Origin: Papaver somniferum
Lineage: Eukaryota; Streptophyta; Magnoliopsida; Ranunculales; Papaveraceae
Reading direction: 5' to 3'
Assembly (NCBI RefSeq): GCF_003573695.1
Contig: NW_020621936.1
Span: 4,464,001 to 4,528,000 of the forward strand
DNA: 64,000 bases
Position 1 is the first letter of the stretch; every line of letters begins with the position of its first letter. Positions 11,107 through 22,960 of the stretch are shown here, in pieces. The notes under the pieces were generated by a model, which saw only the letters and a list, made by a program, of their open reading frames with translations, made no database searches and was not told where the DNA came from. Both the position numbers and the translations under genes were made by a program.

Positions 11107-11982
11107 TTATATACCATTTTCACAGAGATCTCGAATAAAATAGTACCTTATATCAGTGTGCTTTTTTCTTGAGTGCTCAATGGGATTCTCAGTGATTCGA
11201 ATCGCACTGGAGTTATCACAAAAGATCTTCATTATTCCAGTATCAATCCCATAATCAGCCAACATTTGTTTCATCCAGAGAAGTGGAGTACAACATGAGT
11301 TGGCAGCAATATATTCTGCTTCACATGTGGACTGGGATTGTGAATTTTGTTTCTTGCTATGCCAAGCCACAAGATTCAGTCCTACATAGTAGAAACCCCC
11401 TGATGTACTTTTTCTGTCTTCTACACATCCTGCCCAATCAACATCTGAATAAGCAGAAAGATCAGTGTTGGTATCAAAAGTGTAAGATAGACCATACCCG
11501 ACCGTGTGGTTCACATATCGTATGATCCTTTTTGCAGCTGCAAGATGAGATTCCTTTGGGTTAGCCTGCAATCTAGCACAACAACCAATACTAAAAGCAA
11601 TATCAAGTCTCGTAGCTGTAAGATATAAAAGGATACCAATAATAAATCGATACAGTGTTTGATCCACATTTACTCCTTTCTCATCTCTGTGTAGTTTACC
11701 AGTGGTGGGCATAGGTGTCAGTTTTGGAGTTGACTTATCCAGACCAAACCTTGAGACAAGATTCTTAGCATATTTTTCTTGAGATAAGTAAATTCCATCG
11801 TTATGTTGCTGAATTTTTAATCCTAAGAAGAACTTTAATTGACCAACATTGCTCATTTCAAATTCTTTGCTAAGAGAGACTTGTAAATATTTTGTAAGTT
11901 TCTCAGAAGTTGAACCATAGATGATATCATCTACATAGACTTGAGCAATGACAACATATTTCCCACTCCATTTGGTAAACAA
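11107..11982 (-). pseudogene. Sirevirus-like RT C-terminal half and RNase H
   Basis: Open for 291 codons on the minus strand. It has VYVDDIIYGST (the catalytic YVDD box), then LKFFLGLKIQQHNDGIYLSQ and KYAKNLVSRFGL. The RNase H follows, with SAYSDVDWAGCVEDRKSTSG, then STCEAEYIAA and IFCDNSSAIRI. These are the standard copia RT/RNase H blocks. By family the enzyme copies the element RNA inside virus-like particles. The upstream RT part continues at 11983-12195 in another frame and joins 12196-13071 with breaks. Confidence 0.93.
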
Positions 11983-13079
11983 GGTTTTATCAGCTCCACC
12001 TCTCGAAAAACCTTTCCTAAGAAGAGAGGTAGTAAGTTTTTCGAACCAGGCACGAGGTGCTTGTTTTAACCCATATAATGCCTTTTTAAGCTTAAGAACA
12101 TGATATGGGAAATCAGGGTTTTCAAAACCCTTAGGTTGAGCGACATAGACCTCTTCCTTTAAATTTATGTTTAAGAACGCGGATTTTATGTCCAGTTAAA
12201 ACAGCTTAACCTTAAGAAAACAAGAATGAGCTAATAACAACCGAATGGACTCAAGGCGTGCCACAAGAGCAAAGGTTTGGTCAAAGTCGATACCTTCAAT
12301 CTGTGAATATCCTTGAGCGACAAGTCTGGCTTTATTTCTGACAATTGTGCCAAATTCATCAGACTTATTCTTGAATATCCATTTGGTACAAACAATATTG
12401 ATATTGGAGGGACAAGGTACTAGTTCCCATACGTCTTGTATTTGAAATTGATTTAACTCTTCATGCATTGCATTCACCCAAAAGGGATCGCTAAGATCTT
12501 CACCAATATTTCTCGATTCTACTTGTGAAAGATAACAACCAAAATTGCAAATATTTTGAAGTTGTCCTCTTGTCTTAGAAGTAGAATCTCTACCTCCAAT
12601 AATACTATTGGGATCATGATTCCTTTGAACCCAGAGGTGTAGAGGAGGGACACGTTCTTGTTCAACAGGAGTTTCCTGATCAGTGCTCTTCTCCTCGTCA
12701 CTAGAAATATCAGGATCAGTAACACTTGGGGTGACTTCGACTGATTTTGGGATTTCTTTGACTTTCTCAATTGTCTCAGTTGGAGGCAATTCAACAGGAG
12801 GATTATCATGATGAAAATTACTAATATCATCGATAATAACATTAGCAGACTCCATCATAACTTGGGTTCTGAGATTAAACACTCGAAAACCACGACTATC
12901 AGAGGCACATCCAAGGAAGATACCTTCATCACTTTTAGTATAAAATTTCCCTCTCTGTTCTCGATCTTTTAGAATATAGCACTTACTTCCGAACACTCTA
13001 AGATAGTGCAAGTTGGGTTTTCTACCGTACCACAACTCATAAGGAGTGTGTAGGGTTTTAGACCGTAGGTAGACACGAT
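11983..13079 (-). pseudogene. Sirevirus-like integrase C-terminus and RT N-terminal half
   Basis: From 13079 leftward: TPYELWYGRKPNLHYLRVFG and FYTKSDEGIFLGCASDSRGF (integrase C-terminal region), then an acidic Pro/Ser-rich linker. RT begins with DPFWVNAMHEELNQF, then WELVPCPSN and KNKARLVAQGYSQIEGIDFD. A stop after KVKLF at 12196-12198 is followed by DIKSAFLN and LKKALYGLKQAPRAWFEKL, so RT is continuous apart from that break. The first 10 residues shown by an open frame starting at 13152 belong to the hAT insertion, not to this gene. Confidence 0.9.
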
Positions 13080-13852
13080 TAGGGCTGCACAAAACCGACT
13101 CAACCCACCAACCCAACCCACACCCGCCTGAAATTACCCGCACCCAACCCAACCCACATAGCAGCGGGTCGACTATAGGTCACAACATCAAAACCCATTA
13201 TATGGTGGGTTGACTGTGGGTGACAGCTTCCATCACCCGACCCAACCCACCCACCCGCCTAAATATTTCTAAGCTAATTCTAACCCTTAGATTACCTATC
13301 CTAGATGAACTACAACCGTTGAAGTAATGATGTATAATTCCCTAACCCTAATCATCGCTAATTTCTATTTCTCTTTGCTTTGTAAATCAAATCACAACAT
13401 CACTAGCAGCAATCAATCAACATCGTCAACAGTACAGTAGCAAACTAACAACCGAAGGTGAGACTAGGAATTATTGTAATTACTAATTAGGGTTTTGTTT
13501 CCTAAGATTGATTTTGGGTTGGCTTATTTCGATTAGGTTCTTAATTCTTATTTTAACTTTATTTCTTCTTCGCAGCAAGCTGCAATATTGTATTACCATC
13601 AACCGAAGCCGCAGTATATGAAGTAGAAACTGCAAAGAGAATAAGTCTGTAACTGTAATGTAATGTTCATTGTATTTTATGGTGGGTAACCCACCACCCA
13701 CCCGATCCAACCCACTGTAATGTGGGTCGGGTGAAAATCGACCCATTGTAATGTTGGGTTGGTTGCGGGTGACGAATTCTGTTACCCACCATCAGTGGGT
13801 TGGGTGGTGGGTGAGGCCAAAACCGACCTAATTCAACCCATGTGCAGCCCTA
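13080..13852. mobile_element. Non-autonomous hAT-like transposon
   Basis: 773 bp with terminal inverted repeats TAGGGCTGCACA. It is flanked by GACACGAT / GACATGAT, an 8-bp duplication with one mismatch, the size used by hAT transposases. Both subterminal regions are dense in CCCAACCCA/CCCACC repeats on one strand and the complement at the other end, a likely transposase-binding array. The 250-bp centre resembles a leader exon followed by an intron (GTGAG at about 13457, TTCTTCGCAG at about 13566-13576). It has no transposase. Confidence 0.88.
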
Positions 13853-13860
13853 GACATGAT

Positions 13861-14326
13861 TGATCAAATAACATACTGTGAAGACAGCTTCTCCCCAAAA
13901 CCTTAACCGTAAGTTTTTGTTATGGAGCATTACCCTGGCCATTTCCTGAATGTTCCTATTTTTTCTTTCTGCAACTCCATTAGCTTGAGGAGTAATAGGT
14001 GGTGAATATTTTTGAATAATCCCCAGTTTGTCACAAAATTCAAACACCTTAGTGTCCTTGAATTCAGTTCCACGACCGCTTCTAATTTTCTTTAGTTTGC
14101 GACCTTGTTCGTTCTGGATTCTCTTAACAATAATCTTGAATTCATCAAGGGTTTCATTCTTATGAGATAGAAATGCAACCCAAGTGAATCTGGTGTAATC
14201 ATCTACCATATCTAAAGCATACTTCTTACCAGCAACCGTGGGTTGTTGAATAGGTCCGAAGAGGTCCATATGAATTAAATCAAGTGGAGGTTTAGTGAGA
14301 ATATCTCGAGATGATTTATGGTGAAC
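13861..14326 (-). pseudogene. Sirevirus-like integrase catalytic core, missing one Asp
   Basis: Minus-strand core reads MDLFGPIQQP (first catalytic Asp), then IRSGRGTEFKD, where the family has S-D-x-G. The second catalytic Asp is Gly here. The third, Glu, is kept (NGVAERKNR). The reading starts in a frame open from 14326 (RDILTKPPLDL) and ends at NHV, where the hAT element (13080-13852, TSD to 13860) splits the gene. Strand-transfer activity would not be expected. Confidence 0.9.
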
Positions 14327-14788
14327 TTACGTTTGTTTACCCTTTTGACAGGCACCACATACACCATTAATCTTTGCATTTATTTTGGAAACGACTCTAA
14401 CAAGTTCTTTATTAATGATCTTAGTTAGAAGACGATAATTGATGTGACCAAAACGCTCATGCCAAAGATGTGTAGATTCCACCTTAGTCAAATTGAAACA
14501 ATTACTGAACTGAGTATCCAGAAGATAACAATTGTTTTTACCAATTTTGTCTACAATGTCACATCCATTCGCATTGAAGACAACTCTATGGCCTTTGTCA
14601 CAAATTTTACTAATAGAAAGAAGGTTTGCAGTCATACCTTTTACGTATACTACATCATGGATTTCAGGTACGCCTGGAAGTTTGATCGTCCCCTTCTTGC
14701 TTATGTAACAGAAACTCCCATCTCCAAATGTTACGAGACCTCCTTCATAGTCGTTATAAGAAACAAACCACGTGAGATCACCTGTCAT
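14327..14788 (-). pseudogene. Sirevirus-like protease end and GAG-pre-integrase domain
   Basis: Reads MTGDLTWFVSY, then GLVTFGDGS and VKGMTANLLSISKICDKGH (post-catalytic protease region). HLWHERFGHINYRLL and VCGACQKGKQT follow, the HHCC zinc region before integrase. The protease active site upstream (WFLDxx near 14800) reads LDMDIAD where the family has LDSGCS. The DSG triad is therefore broken and the frame shifts between the two ORFs. Confidence 0.88.
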
Positions 14789-15350
14789 ATGTCGGCTATA
14801 TCCATATCAAGAAACCATTGAAAGGGTGATGTTGATTTTAAGGCAAAAGCTCTCATACTAACACTACTATCCTGTTTAGGATTTCTTGTTAGTTTTCTAC
14901 ATCCTTTCAGAGAAGCAAATAGTTGTTCAGCTTTCTTATAAAGATTACTTGCAATGTTTAGGATTTTCCGGAAGGACATACAAGTATGTTTAAAGTGATT
15001 GTAAGAGTCACAAAACATACATGGACCAACATCTTTAATCTCGTTTGAGTAATTTTGAGTCCTATCAGGTTTCACAAAGCCTAAACCTTGTTTATCATCT
15101 GACTTATGACCATTCTTCAGAGAAGAAGAATAAACAGAGTTATTCAAATCCATTGAAGGAATTTTGACAGATTTCAAATCCTTATATAGTGCAGTTTCTG
15201 GAACTAGATCAGAGTTGATCTGGATTTGTTCATCCAACTTTTTCTGGAGAATAACTAGTTTTTCAGAACTTTTTCTCTACGATCAGAATTTATCCCTGGT
15301 GAAGCGTTTATAGAGACTTTACTGTCCATAGAGTCAGATCGCTACAAACA
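14785..15350 (-). pseudogene. Sirevirus-like gag remnant with CCHC knuckle
   Basis: Begins at about 15332 with MDSKVSINASPG, shifts frame, then reads LVILQKKLDEQIQINSDLV. The knuckle CMFCDSYNHFKHTC is an intact C-x2-C-x4-H-x4-C. Only about 180 codons lie between primer site and protease, far shorter than usual Sirevirus gag, so the middle of gag has been lost. Confidence 0.82.
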
Positions 15351-15382
15351 CAGACTTATGAGGTCTTTAAACGTGTTTCCCT

Positions 15383-15396
15383 GCTCTAATACCAAT
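15383..15396 (-). other. Primer binding site of the Sirevirus-like element
   Basis: On the minus strand ATTGGTATTAGAGC follows the 5' LTR directly. This is the Met-tRNA primer site with one change (TATCAGAGC to TATTAGAGC). Confidence 0.85.
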
Positions 15397-15405
15397 TGAA
15401 AAAGT

Positions 15406-15806
15406 TGTTAGTTATTGGCTCGATTTAGGAAACACCTTACTTTAGGAAAGACCAAACTGATTTCCTAAATCAGTATGCAATTCACTTTAGGAATCTGATT
15501 TCTTTTAGAAATTAGTTCTCTATTTAGGACTTCTATTTCTAGGTGGATTCTAGATTATTCATAGCTCTATAAATAGAGGTGTAACCCTTTGGTTATTGTA
15601 TCTCAGCCTGAACTGTTAGAGGTGTGTGAAGAAATAATTTTGTCTATTCTCTAAGTTTCAATAAGAAATTTCTTTGCTGCAGTGGAGTAGGCACATTGCC
15701 GAACCACTATAATTCTTTGTGTTCTTGTTTTAAATTCCGCGTAGTTTTCTATTTTCTGTGTGAAGATCTTGGGGTGTTTAGGAAGTAGCTAATCTTAAGC
15801 ACAAAA
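15406..15806 (+). repeat. 5' LTR of the Tnt1-like element
   Basis: 401 bp, with TATA box TATAAATA at 15568-15575. The first 90 bp contain an imperfect inverted repeat around ATTTAGGAAA / TTTCCTAAAT. Confidence 0.95.
15568..15575 (+). promoter_or_regulatory. TATA box in the 5' LTR
   Basis: TATAAATA within CTATAAATAGAGG, a canonical plant TATA box placed in the middle of the LTR. It is identical in the 3' LTR (20276-20283). Confidence 0.75.
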
Positions 15807-15809
15807 AAC

Positions 15810-15822
15810 TGGTATCAGAGCC
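15810..15822 (+). other. Primer binding site of the Tnt1-like element
   Basis: TGGTATCAGAGCC, the exact initiator-Met tRNA complement used by most plant copia elements, three bases after the LTR. Confidence 0.95.
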
Positions 15823-15885
15823 AGTTCTAGGGTTTCGTCTAGAATTAGTTTGTTTGAAGTAAGAAACAGAGTTTTGAAGGTGAAG

Positions 15886-17223
15886 ATGTCGAACGCAAAG
15901 TTTGAAGTAGATAAGTTTGATGGTAAAAACAATTTAACCATGTGTCAATGTGAAGTTCGTGATGCTTTGAGTCAGCAAGACCTAGAGAATGCTCTATTAG
16001 AAGCAAAACCTGCTGCACCAGAGATGACGGATGTTGAATGGACAAAGATGAATCGTCAGGCTTGTAGCACAATCCGTTTGTGCCTTACGAAGGATATAAA
16101 GTATGATGTGATGAGTGAGAATGTATCTTTTATGCTGTGGAAGAATCTGGAAGACAAGTATGTAGTAAAAAGTGTTTCAAACCGAATCATGATGCAGAGA
16201 AGACTTTTCAGATTCAACAAAAAACCAGGTACCTCTATGGTTGAACACCTCGCTGAGTATAATAGATTAATTGCTGATGCACTTAATATTGATGTGAAAC
16301 TCGAAGATGAAACCAAAACTTGTTGTTTTTTAGCATCTCTACCTGATTTTTTTGAGACTTTCATTGATAGTTTATCGAATAAGATAGAGGATAAAACACT
16401 CAAGTTTTATGATGTGGCTGCTGCTCTTGTAAGTTATGATATTATGCAAAGGGATAGATATTTGAACAGGGAAACGACTAGTGAAGCCTTGACAGTCAGA
16501 GGAAAGTCTGACAAGAAGAATTCAGGTAAATCAAGGTTCAAAAGAAAGGCCAAATCAAAGATCCCAACTTATGATGAATGTTCCTTTTGTCATCAGACTG
16601 GACATTGGAAGAAGGATTGTCCTAAAGCAAAGAACAAGGACAAGAAGAAGAGTTTAGATGCAAAAGTTGCTGAAATCAAGTGTGGTTCTATTGAAGATGA
16701 TGAATATGACAAGTTCTCGATGACTTCCCATGACTCAGCACTAGTTGCGAATACAACTGAGTGGATTATGGATTGTGCAGCTTTCTACCATATGTGTCCT
16801 AGGAAGGACTGGTTCGTTAAGTTTGAAAAGTTTGATGGACCAAGGGTGTTCATGGGTAATAATAATACATGTAAAATTGAAGGTATTGGGAAGATTCGTT
16901 TGAAGATGAATGATGGTGTCATTCAAGAACTTGAAGATGTTCTTTATGTACTGGAATTGAAGAAAAATTTGATCTCAGTAGGTGAACTTTACTCCCGAGG
17001 GTTTGAGATGACATTGAAAGGTGGAGTATTGAAATTATATTCCAATGGGCTAGTTGTTATGAAAGGCGTGAAACATGGAAACTTGTATTTTCTTCAAGGA
17101 AACACAAGTGTGAGTAAAGGAATAACAGCAGTATCGGATAGTGTTGAGTCAGACACTACCAAACTATGGCATATGCGTTTAGGGAATACCGGAAAAAAGT
17201 CTTTGCAAAAGATGACTTCGTAA
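15886..17223 (+). pseudogene. Tnt1-like gag, protease and GAG-pre-integrase
   Basis: I prefer ATG 15886 (MSNAKFEVDKFDG) over the upstream in-frame ATG at 15850, because copia gag proteins of this group begin at that motif. The UBN2-type gag domain is followed by an intact zinc knuckle, CSFCHQTGHWKKDC (residues about 232-245). The protease site reads WIMDCAAFYHMCP, where the family has DSA/DSG, so the active-site Ser is Cys. The pre-integrase block TTKLWHMRLGN has lost a His (usually LGH). The frame ends in TAA 17221-17223, but the same frame continues as integrase at 17227. Confidence 0.93.
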
Positions 17224-18045
17224 GGCTTGTTGAAAGGCACAAAATCATGCATTAAGTTGGGATTTTGTGAACATTATGTGAAGGGAAAGAGAACTAGAAC
17301 GAAGTTTATGACCGGTGAAAGCACCACCAAGGTAATTCTAGACTATGTTCACACAGATGTATGGGGACCTTCAAGGACTGCATCCTTGAGAGGTAGAAGA
17401 TATTTTGTCTCCTTTATAGGTGACTTCACCAGAAGAGTATGGGTGTACACCATGAATAGAAAGGATGAAGTTTTGGGAATATTTTTGAAGTGGAAGAAGA
17501 AGGTCGAGATGAAGACCGGCAGGAAAGTGAAGGCCTTAAGATCAGACAATGGTGGTGAGTACAAGTCTGATCCGTTCCTGCGAATCTGTGAAGATGAAGG
17601 CATTGAGCATCATTTCACAGTAAGGGAGACTCCACAACAGAACAGGGTGGCTGCGCGCATGAATCGTACGTTATTGGAGAAAGTACGATGTATGTTGTCT
17701 AATGCTGGATTAGGCAAGCAGTTTTGGGTTACAACTATGGAATATACGTGTCACCTAGTGAATAGGTTGCCAACAGCGGCACTAGAAGGTAAAACTCCGA
17801 TGGAAGTATGGTACAGTAAACCAGTTTCAGATTACGGTATGTTACATGTATTTGGTTGTCCCGCTTATTACCATGTGAGGGAAGGAAAACTTGACCCAAG
17901 AGCCAAGAAAGCCATTTTCGTGGGTTTCCAGTCAGGGGTAAAAGGATATAAGTTATGGTGTCCCAAGTCAAAGAAGGTAGTGATAAGTAGGGATGTTACC
18001 TTTAATGAGACTGCAATGTGGAAGAATGAATCATCTGAAATATAA
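17224..18045 (+). pseudogene. Tnt1-like integrase, catalytic Glu lost
   Basis: In frame with gag after one TAA. The zinc region reads LGFCEHYVKGK (one Cys replaced by Tyr). The core shows YVHTDVWGPS and ALRSDNGGEY (both catalytic Asp present). The third acidic residue is Ala (QQNRVAARMNR where the family has GVAERMNR). The C-terminal part, VFGCPAYYHVREGKLDPRAK, is intact. It stops at TAA 18043-18045 and then shifts frame into RT. By family it inserts the cDNA; this copy should be inactive. Confidence 0.93.
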
Positions 18046-18059
18046 GTGGAAAGTCGGCA

Positions 18060-19340
18060 ATGGCAGAGTTTGAACCGAATGAGAAAACAACAAAGTCTGT
18101 CCACGTAGACGAGAATTTAGAAGATGAAGGTTCTGACGAAGACTTAGAATTGGGAACAATTGATGGTTCAACCCAAGGACCAGAACAAGAGGTACAAGTA
18201 GAAGAAACACGAACTGAAGAAGCTACATATTATGATAGTATTGCTCAAAGGAAAGAACCAAGAAATACTCGCAAACCAGAACGGTTTGGAGATATAGTTG
18301 CATATGCATTACCGATTGTAGAAGAAGAAATTCATACCACTTATAAACAAGCCGTCAAGACAGTTGAAAAGGTGGAGTGGGAGAAATCCATGAGTGAAGA
18401 GATGGATTCTCTTGACAAGAATGGAACTTGGGAGCTGGTGGAGCTACCTAAAGGAGAAAAAGCAATTGGATGCAAGTGGGTATATACAAAGAAGGAAGGA
18501 TCTCCAATTACAAGTAACGTAAGATATAAAGCAAGGTTAGTAGCTAAGAGTTACGTGCAAAGGGAAGGATATGACTATAACGAAGTGTTTTCTCCAGTGG
18601 TAAAGCATACTTCCATTAGAATTTTACTTGCTTTGGTGGCGAAGTTTGATCTCGAGCTTGTACAACTCGATGTGAAAACTGCTATCTTACATGGTGACTT
18701 GGAGGAGACGATTTATATGAAGCAACCTGAGGGGTTTGAATTAGCGGGTATAAAAGATTGGGTATGTAACCTGAAGAGATCATTGTATGGCTTGAAGCAG
18801 TCTCCAAGGCAGTGGTACAAACGATTCGACAAGTTTATGAAAACACAAAAGTACACAAGAAACAACTATGACTCTTGTGTGTACTTCAAACAGCTCCAAT
18901 ATGGATTCTTTATCTACTTACTTTTATACGTAGATGACATGCTTATTGCGTCTAAGAGTAAGGTGGAGATTCAACGATTGAAAAATCAGTTGAGTAGTGA
19001 ATTTGAGATGAAAAATCTCGGTGAAGCAAGGAAAATTTTGCGCATGGAAATTGAGAGAGATAGGAAATCTAGCACTATTTGTCTTTCTCAAAAGTCTTAT
19101 TTGAAAAAGGTATTGAAGCATTTTGGTTTAGAAGCCAAGTCTAAACCGGTAACACAACCTCTGGCTCGACACTTTAAATTAAATGCTGAACAATCACCAA
19201 AAACAGTGGAGGAGCAAAGGTTAATGGCTGAAATACCGTATGCAAGTGCTGTTGGGAGCCTTATGTATGCTATGGTATGCACTAGGCCTGATATTTCAAA
19301 GCCTTTAGTGTGGTTAGTAGATATATGCATAATCCAGGGA
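18060..19340 (+). pseudogene. Tnt1-like reverse transcriptase
   Basis: An acidic linker (to about residue 60) leads to WEKSMSEEMDSLDKNGTWEL, then KARLVAKSYVQREGYDYNEV, LVQLDVKTAILHGDLEETIY and LKRSLYGLKQSPRQWYKRF. The active site LLYVDDMLIASK is intact. The frame is lost near 19300-19310 (after CTRPDIS), and the RNase H resumes at 19310 in another frame. Confidence 0.94.
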
Positions 19341-19903
19341 AGGAACACTGGCAGGCTGTGAAGTGGATTCTACACTATATTCAAGGTACCATAGATGTTG
19401 GATTGAAGTTCTCACGGAATGAGAGAACTGGTTGCAAAGTAGTCGGATATTGGGATTCCGATTACGCTGGTGATTTGGAAAAGTTTCGGTCCACTACTGG
19501 GTATGTTTTTACAGCTGCGAGTGGACCGATAAGTTGGAGGTCAACCTTACAACCAACAATAGCATTATCGACAACTGAAGCTGAATATATGGCGTCTGTA
19601 GAAGGTATAAGGGAAGTCATTTGGATGAAAGGTTTGTTTGAGGAGTTGGGGATTAAACAAGAGCAAGCAAGAGTGTATTGTGACAGTCAAAGTGCGATAC
19701 ACCTAGCTAAGAATCAAGTTTATCACGCTCGAACAAAGCACATTAATGCAAGGTATCACAAAGTACGGGAAATTGTTGAAGAAGGTGAAATTCTGCTGAA
19801 AAAGATTGGAACCGCCAACAATCCAGCAGATATGCTCACCAAAGTGGTGACAGGTGAAAAGTTTAGACATTGTCTAAACTTGATCAACATTGTGCATATT
19901 TGA
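19310..19903 (+). pseudogene. Tnt1-like RNase H
   Basis: Starts inside the RT/RH connection (VSRYMHNPGKEHWQAVKWIL). RNase H blocks are GYWDSDYAGDLEKFRSTTGY, ALSTTEAEYMASVEG and VYCDSQSAIHLAKN, with the catalytic Asp and Glu residues in place. It ends at a natural-looking stop (TGA 19901-19903), about 210 bp before the 3' LTR. Confidence 0.94.
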
Positions 19904-20113
19904 AGACACATTAAGGGTGTAAGTAGTGTTGTCAAGCACATGTGAAGCCCAAAAAGGGAGTGAAGCATCTTTATGATGAGTGAAGAAGTGAAGCATCTAA
20001 GGATGAGTGAAAGCAACAAAAGTTTGAAGGAAATGGAATGTCATATTTCATGCCAAGGTGGAGAAACTAGAGAATAGTGAAGTTGTCCTAGAAATCTTTC
20101 CAAGGTGGAGAAT

Positions 20114-20514
20114 TATTAGTTATTGGCTCGATTTAGGAAACACCTTACTTTAGGAAAGACCAAACTGATTTCCTAAATCAGTTTGCAAGTCACTTTAGGA
20201 ATCTGATTTCTTTTAGGAATTAGCTCTCTATTTAGGACTTCTATTTCTAGGTGGATTCTAGATTATTCCTAGCCCTATAAATAGAGGTGTAACCCTTTGG
20301 TTATTGTATCTCAGCCTGAACTGTTAGAGGTGTGTGAAGAAATAATTTTGTCTATTCTCTAAGTTTCAATAAGAAGTTTATTTGCTGCAGTGGAGTAGGC
20401 ACATTGCTGAACCACTATAATTCTTTGTGTTCTTATTTTAAATTCCGCGTAGTTTTCTGTTTTCTGTGTGAAGATCTTGGGGTGTTTAGGAAGTAGCTAA
20501 TCTTAAGCACAACA
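20114..20514 (+). repeat. 3' LTR of the Tnt1-like element
   Basis: 401 bp; begins TA where the 5' copy has TG, and ends ACA. About 13 differences from the 5' LTR. TATA box at 20276-20283. Confidence 0.95.
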
Positions 20515-20519
20515 AAAGT

Positions 20520-22955
20520 GGGGGTCTAACAACCTCACCCAATAATTTGCTTAGAAATCTGTGTGGACTAACTCTAATATACTTTCAAGAGAATCAACTA
20601 GACAGTAAGACTCAATCTTAAGAAAAAGTATATCAAGGAGTTATATCTCAATTTATCGATTCAATACTTACTCAAGCAAATAGAAATCTGCGAGTCTAAT
20701 TGAATACAAGAGAAAGTAACTTGAACGGTACCAAAGACCAATGTTCAAGTATCTATCAATTTCAATCAACAACCAAAGGTTGGATTTACCAATTGATTGA
20801 TTCAATGCACAACCTGTGATATTTTAATTATATAACAAAATATAATGCAGAAAAGAAACAACACAGACACCAGAAGTTTTGTTAACGAGGAAACCGAAAA
20901 TGCAGAAAAACACCGGGACCTAGTCCAGATTAAACACACACTGTATTAAGCCGCTACATACACTAGCCTACTACAAACTAACTTCGGTCTGGACTGTAGT
21001 TGAACCCCAATCAATCTCACATTGATCTAAGGTACAGTTGCGCTCCTTAAGTCTCTGATCCCAGCAGGATACTACGCTCTTGATTCCCTTAGCTGATCTC
21101 ACCCACAACTAAGAGTTGCTACGACCTAAAGTCGAAGACTTTAATAAACAAATATGTATCACACAGAAAAGTCTACAGGAATAGATAAATCTGTCTCCCA
21201 CAGAAATACCTACGAGTTTTGTTCCGTCTTTTGATAAATCAAGGTGAACAGGAACCAATCGATAACCCGGACTTATATTCCCGAAGAACAACCTAGAATT
21301 ATCAATCACCTCACAATAATCTTAATCGACTAGCGAAACAAGATATTGCGGAATCACAAACGATGAGACGAAGATGTTTGTGACTATTTTTCTATCTTGC
21401 CTATCGGAGAAATCAATCTCGAGCCAATTTTGCAATTGTACTCAATACGATAGATCAGATCACGCAACTACAAAGAAAATAGTTGGGTCTGGATTCACAA
21501 TCCCAATGAAGTCTTTGAAGTCGTTAACCTACAGGGTATCGATAGAAACCTAAGGTTAAAGGAGAATCGGCTCTAGCTTATACAACTAGTATCACACAGG
21601 AGGTGTGGGGATTAGGTTTCCCAGTTGCTAGAGTTCTCCTTCTATAGTCTTCAAATCATGGTTTACAATCAATGCTACCTTGGTAAAAAAGCATTCAATA
21701 TTCATCGTTAGATGAAAACCTGATTAGATTCAAGCTAATATCTTTCAACCGTTAGATCGAACTTAGCTTGTTATACACAAATGAAATGCACGTTCATTTA
21801 AGTTTGTGTAACCGTACCTAAACATGTACAAGTCATTGGTTCAACAATAGTTAACCAAATGGTTATCCATATGAGCACTTTCATATCAACCATATTCATC
21901 TTCACCATAACTAGTTCAAATGACTCAAAAGAACTAGTTAGAGAGTTGTTCAATTGCTTAGATCTTATAGAAGTATACAAGACACAATCGAAGCAAAATT
22001 GGTTTTGATTCACTCGAATCGATTCATGAACATTATAGCCACGGTTTGCAAATTGCATTCCTTATTATATAAATGTTTTAGTTCATGAATAAATCAATTT
22101 TAGAAAGTAACACACTTAAGTATGCGTACTTAAGTAACCGTATTTGAGTTTGTTTGGTTTTCAAACTAAGCAGAAATTCATGGACGTGAACTTTCCGCCA
22201 GTATGCGTACGGGTACGCATACTTAGGTAATCGGATTGAGTTGGTTTTGATTTCCAAACTCAACAGAAATTCACGATCGTTAACTTCCGCCAATATGCGT
22301 ACGGGTACGCATACTTACCTAGTCTCCATCAACCATTTAATACACACACAAGTATGCATACATTTGGTTCCCGGTTTTGGACTTATACACTAATGTGTGA
22401 ACACACTATATGCTTATATCCAAAGATGGTTACAAATTCTAAACTCTCATTTCAATCATTGAAACATTCTCAGAGGATGTTAAATATAGGTTATTCACAC
22501 ACTATTTTTCATCAAAGCAATTTTCAATATATTGAAATAATCAACATGACTTTCGTCACTTGTAAAGATGAAATTGGACAAAGCGAAATCTTACAAACAC
22601 ATATTTTGAGAAATAGATAAGCGAGATAAACTCGGCTCGAAATAGCAAATGTGTATAATCATAGTCTACATAGCAATACGACTTTTTTCTCAAGATAGGA
22701 GATAGAGTATATAGACTTTTGAGTGATAGATAAGTTCAAGTCTCCATATACCTTTTAGTCCAGTTCCTTGAGTAGTTATTCGTCTTTGTATGATGAACGT
22801 CGTGGAGTCTAGAGCTCAACTACACACTTTCTATCCTAGTCCGAGACTTAGCTATAAGTATACTTGAAATCAAGACTTATAGTTTTGGCAACTAAACTTG
22901 ACAAACAAGCTTGAGATAGTAACGCTTGAGAGTCCGATCGAGCAGTGCTCTAACA
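20520..22955 (-). repeat. 5' LTR of the minus-strand Sirevirus-like element (main part)
   Basis: Continues 15397-15405 after the nested element; about 2.45 kb in total. Two near-perfect palindromes (22200-22223 and 22294-22313) sit in tandem modules of about 95 bp. It ends CTCTAACA, followed by TSD CCTGG. Confidence 0.9.
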
Positions 22956-22960
22956 CCTGG

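Larger units (their letters stand above)
15406..20514 (+). mobile_element. Complete Tnt1-like Ty1/copia retrotransposon nested in a Sirevirus LTR
   Basis: 401-bp LTRs at both ends (about 97% identical by my count), TG...CA termini, TSD AAAGT at 15401-15405 and 20515-20519, Met-tRNA primer site at 15810-15822 and a purine-rich tract before the 3' LTR. Its gag-pol is in copia order but is broken at three places. It is the youngest-looking element by LTR similarity, consistent with its deepest nesting level. Confidence 0.95.
8427..22955 (-). mobile_element. Sirevirus-like Ty1/copia retrotransposon, minus strand, with two nested insertions
   Basis: TSD CCTGG at 8422-8426 and 22956-22960. LTR ends read TGAAAAAG...CTCTAACA on the plus strand. 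The left LTR (8427-10120) is the 3' LTR of this minus-strand element. The right LTR (15397-15405 plus 20520-22955) is its 5' LTR, split by another copia element. Internal order on the minus strand is Met-tRNA primer site, gag, protease, integrase, RT and RNase H, i.e. copia order. RT box YVDDIIYGS, large LTRs of about 2.4 kb and repeated polypurine tracts before the 3' LTR point to the Sirevirus lineage. Gag is largely deleted, and a hAT element (13080-13852) interrupts the integrase. Confidence 0.9.
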
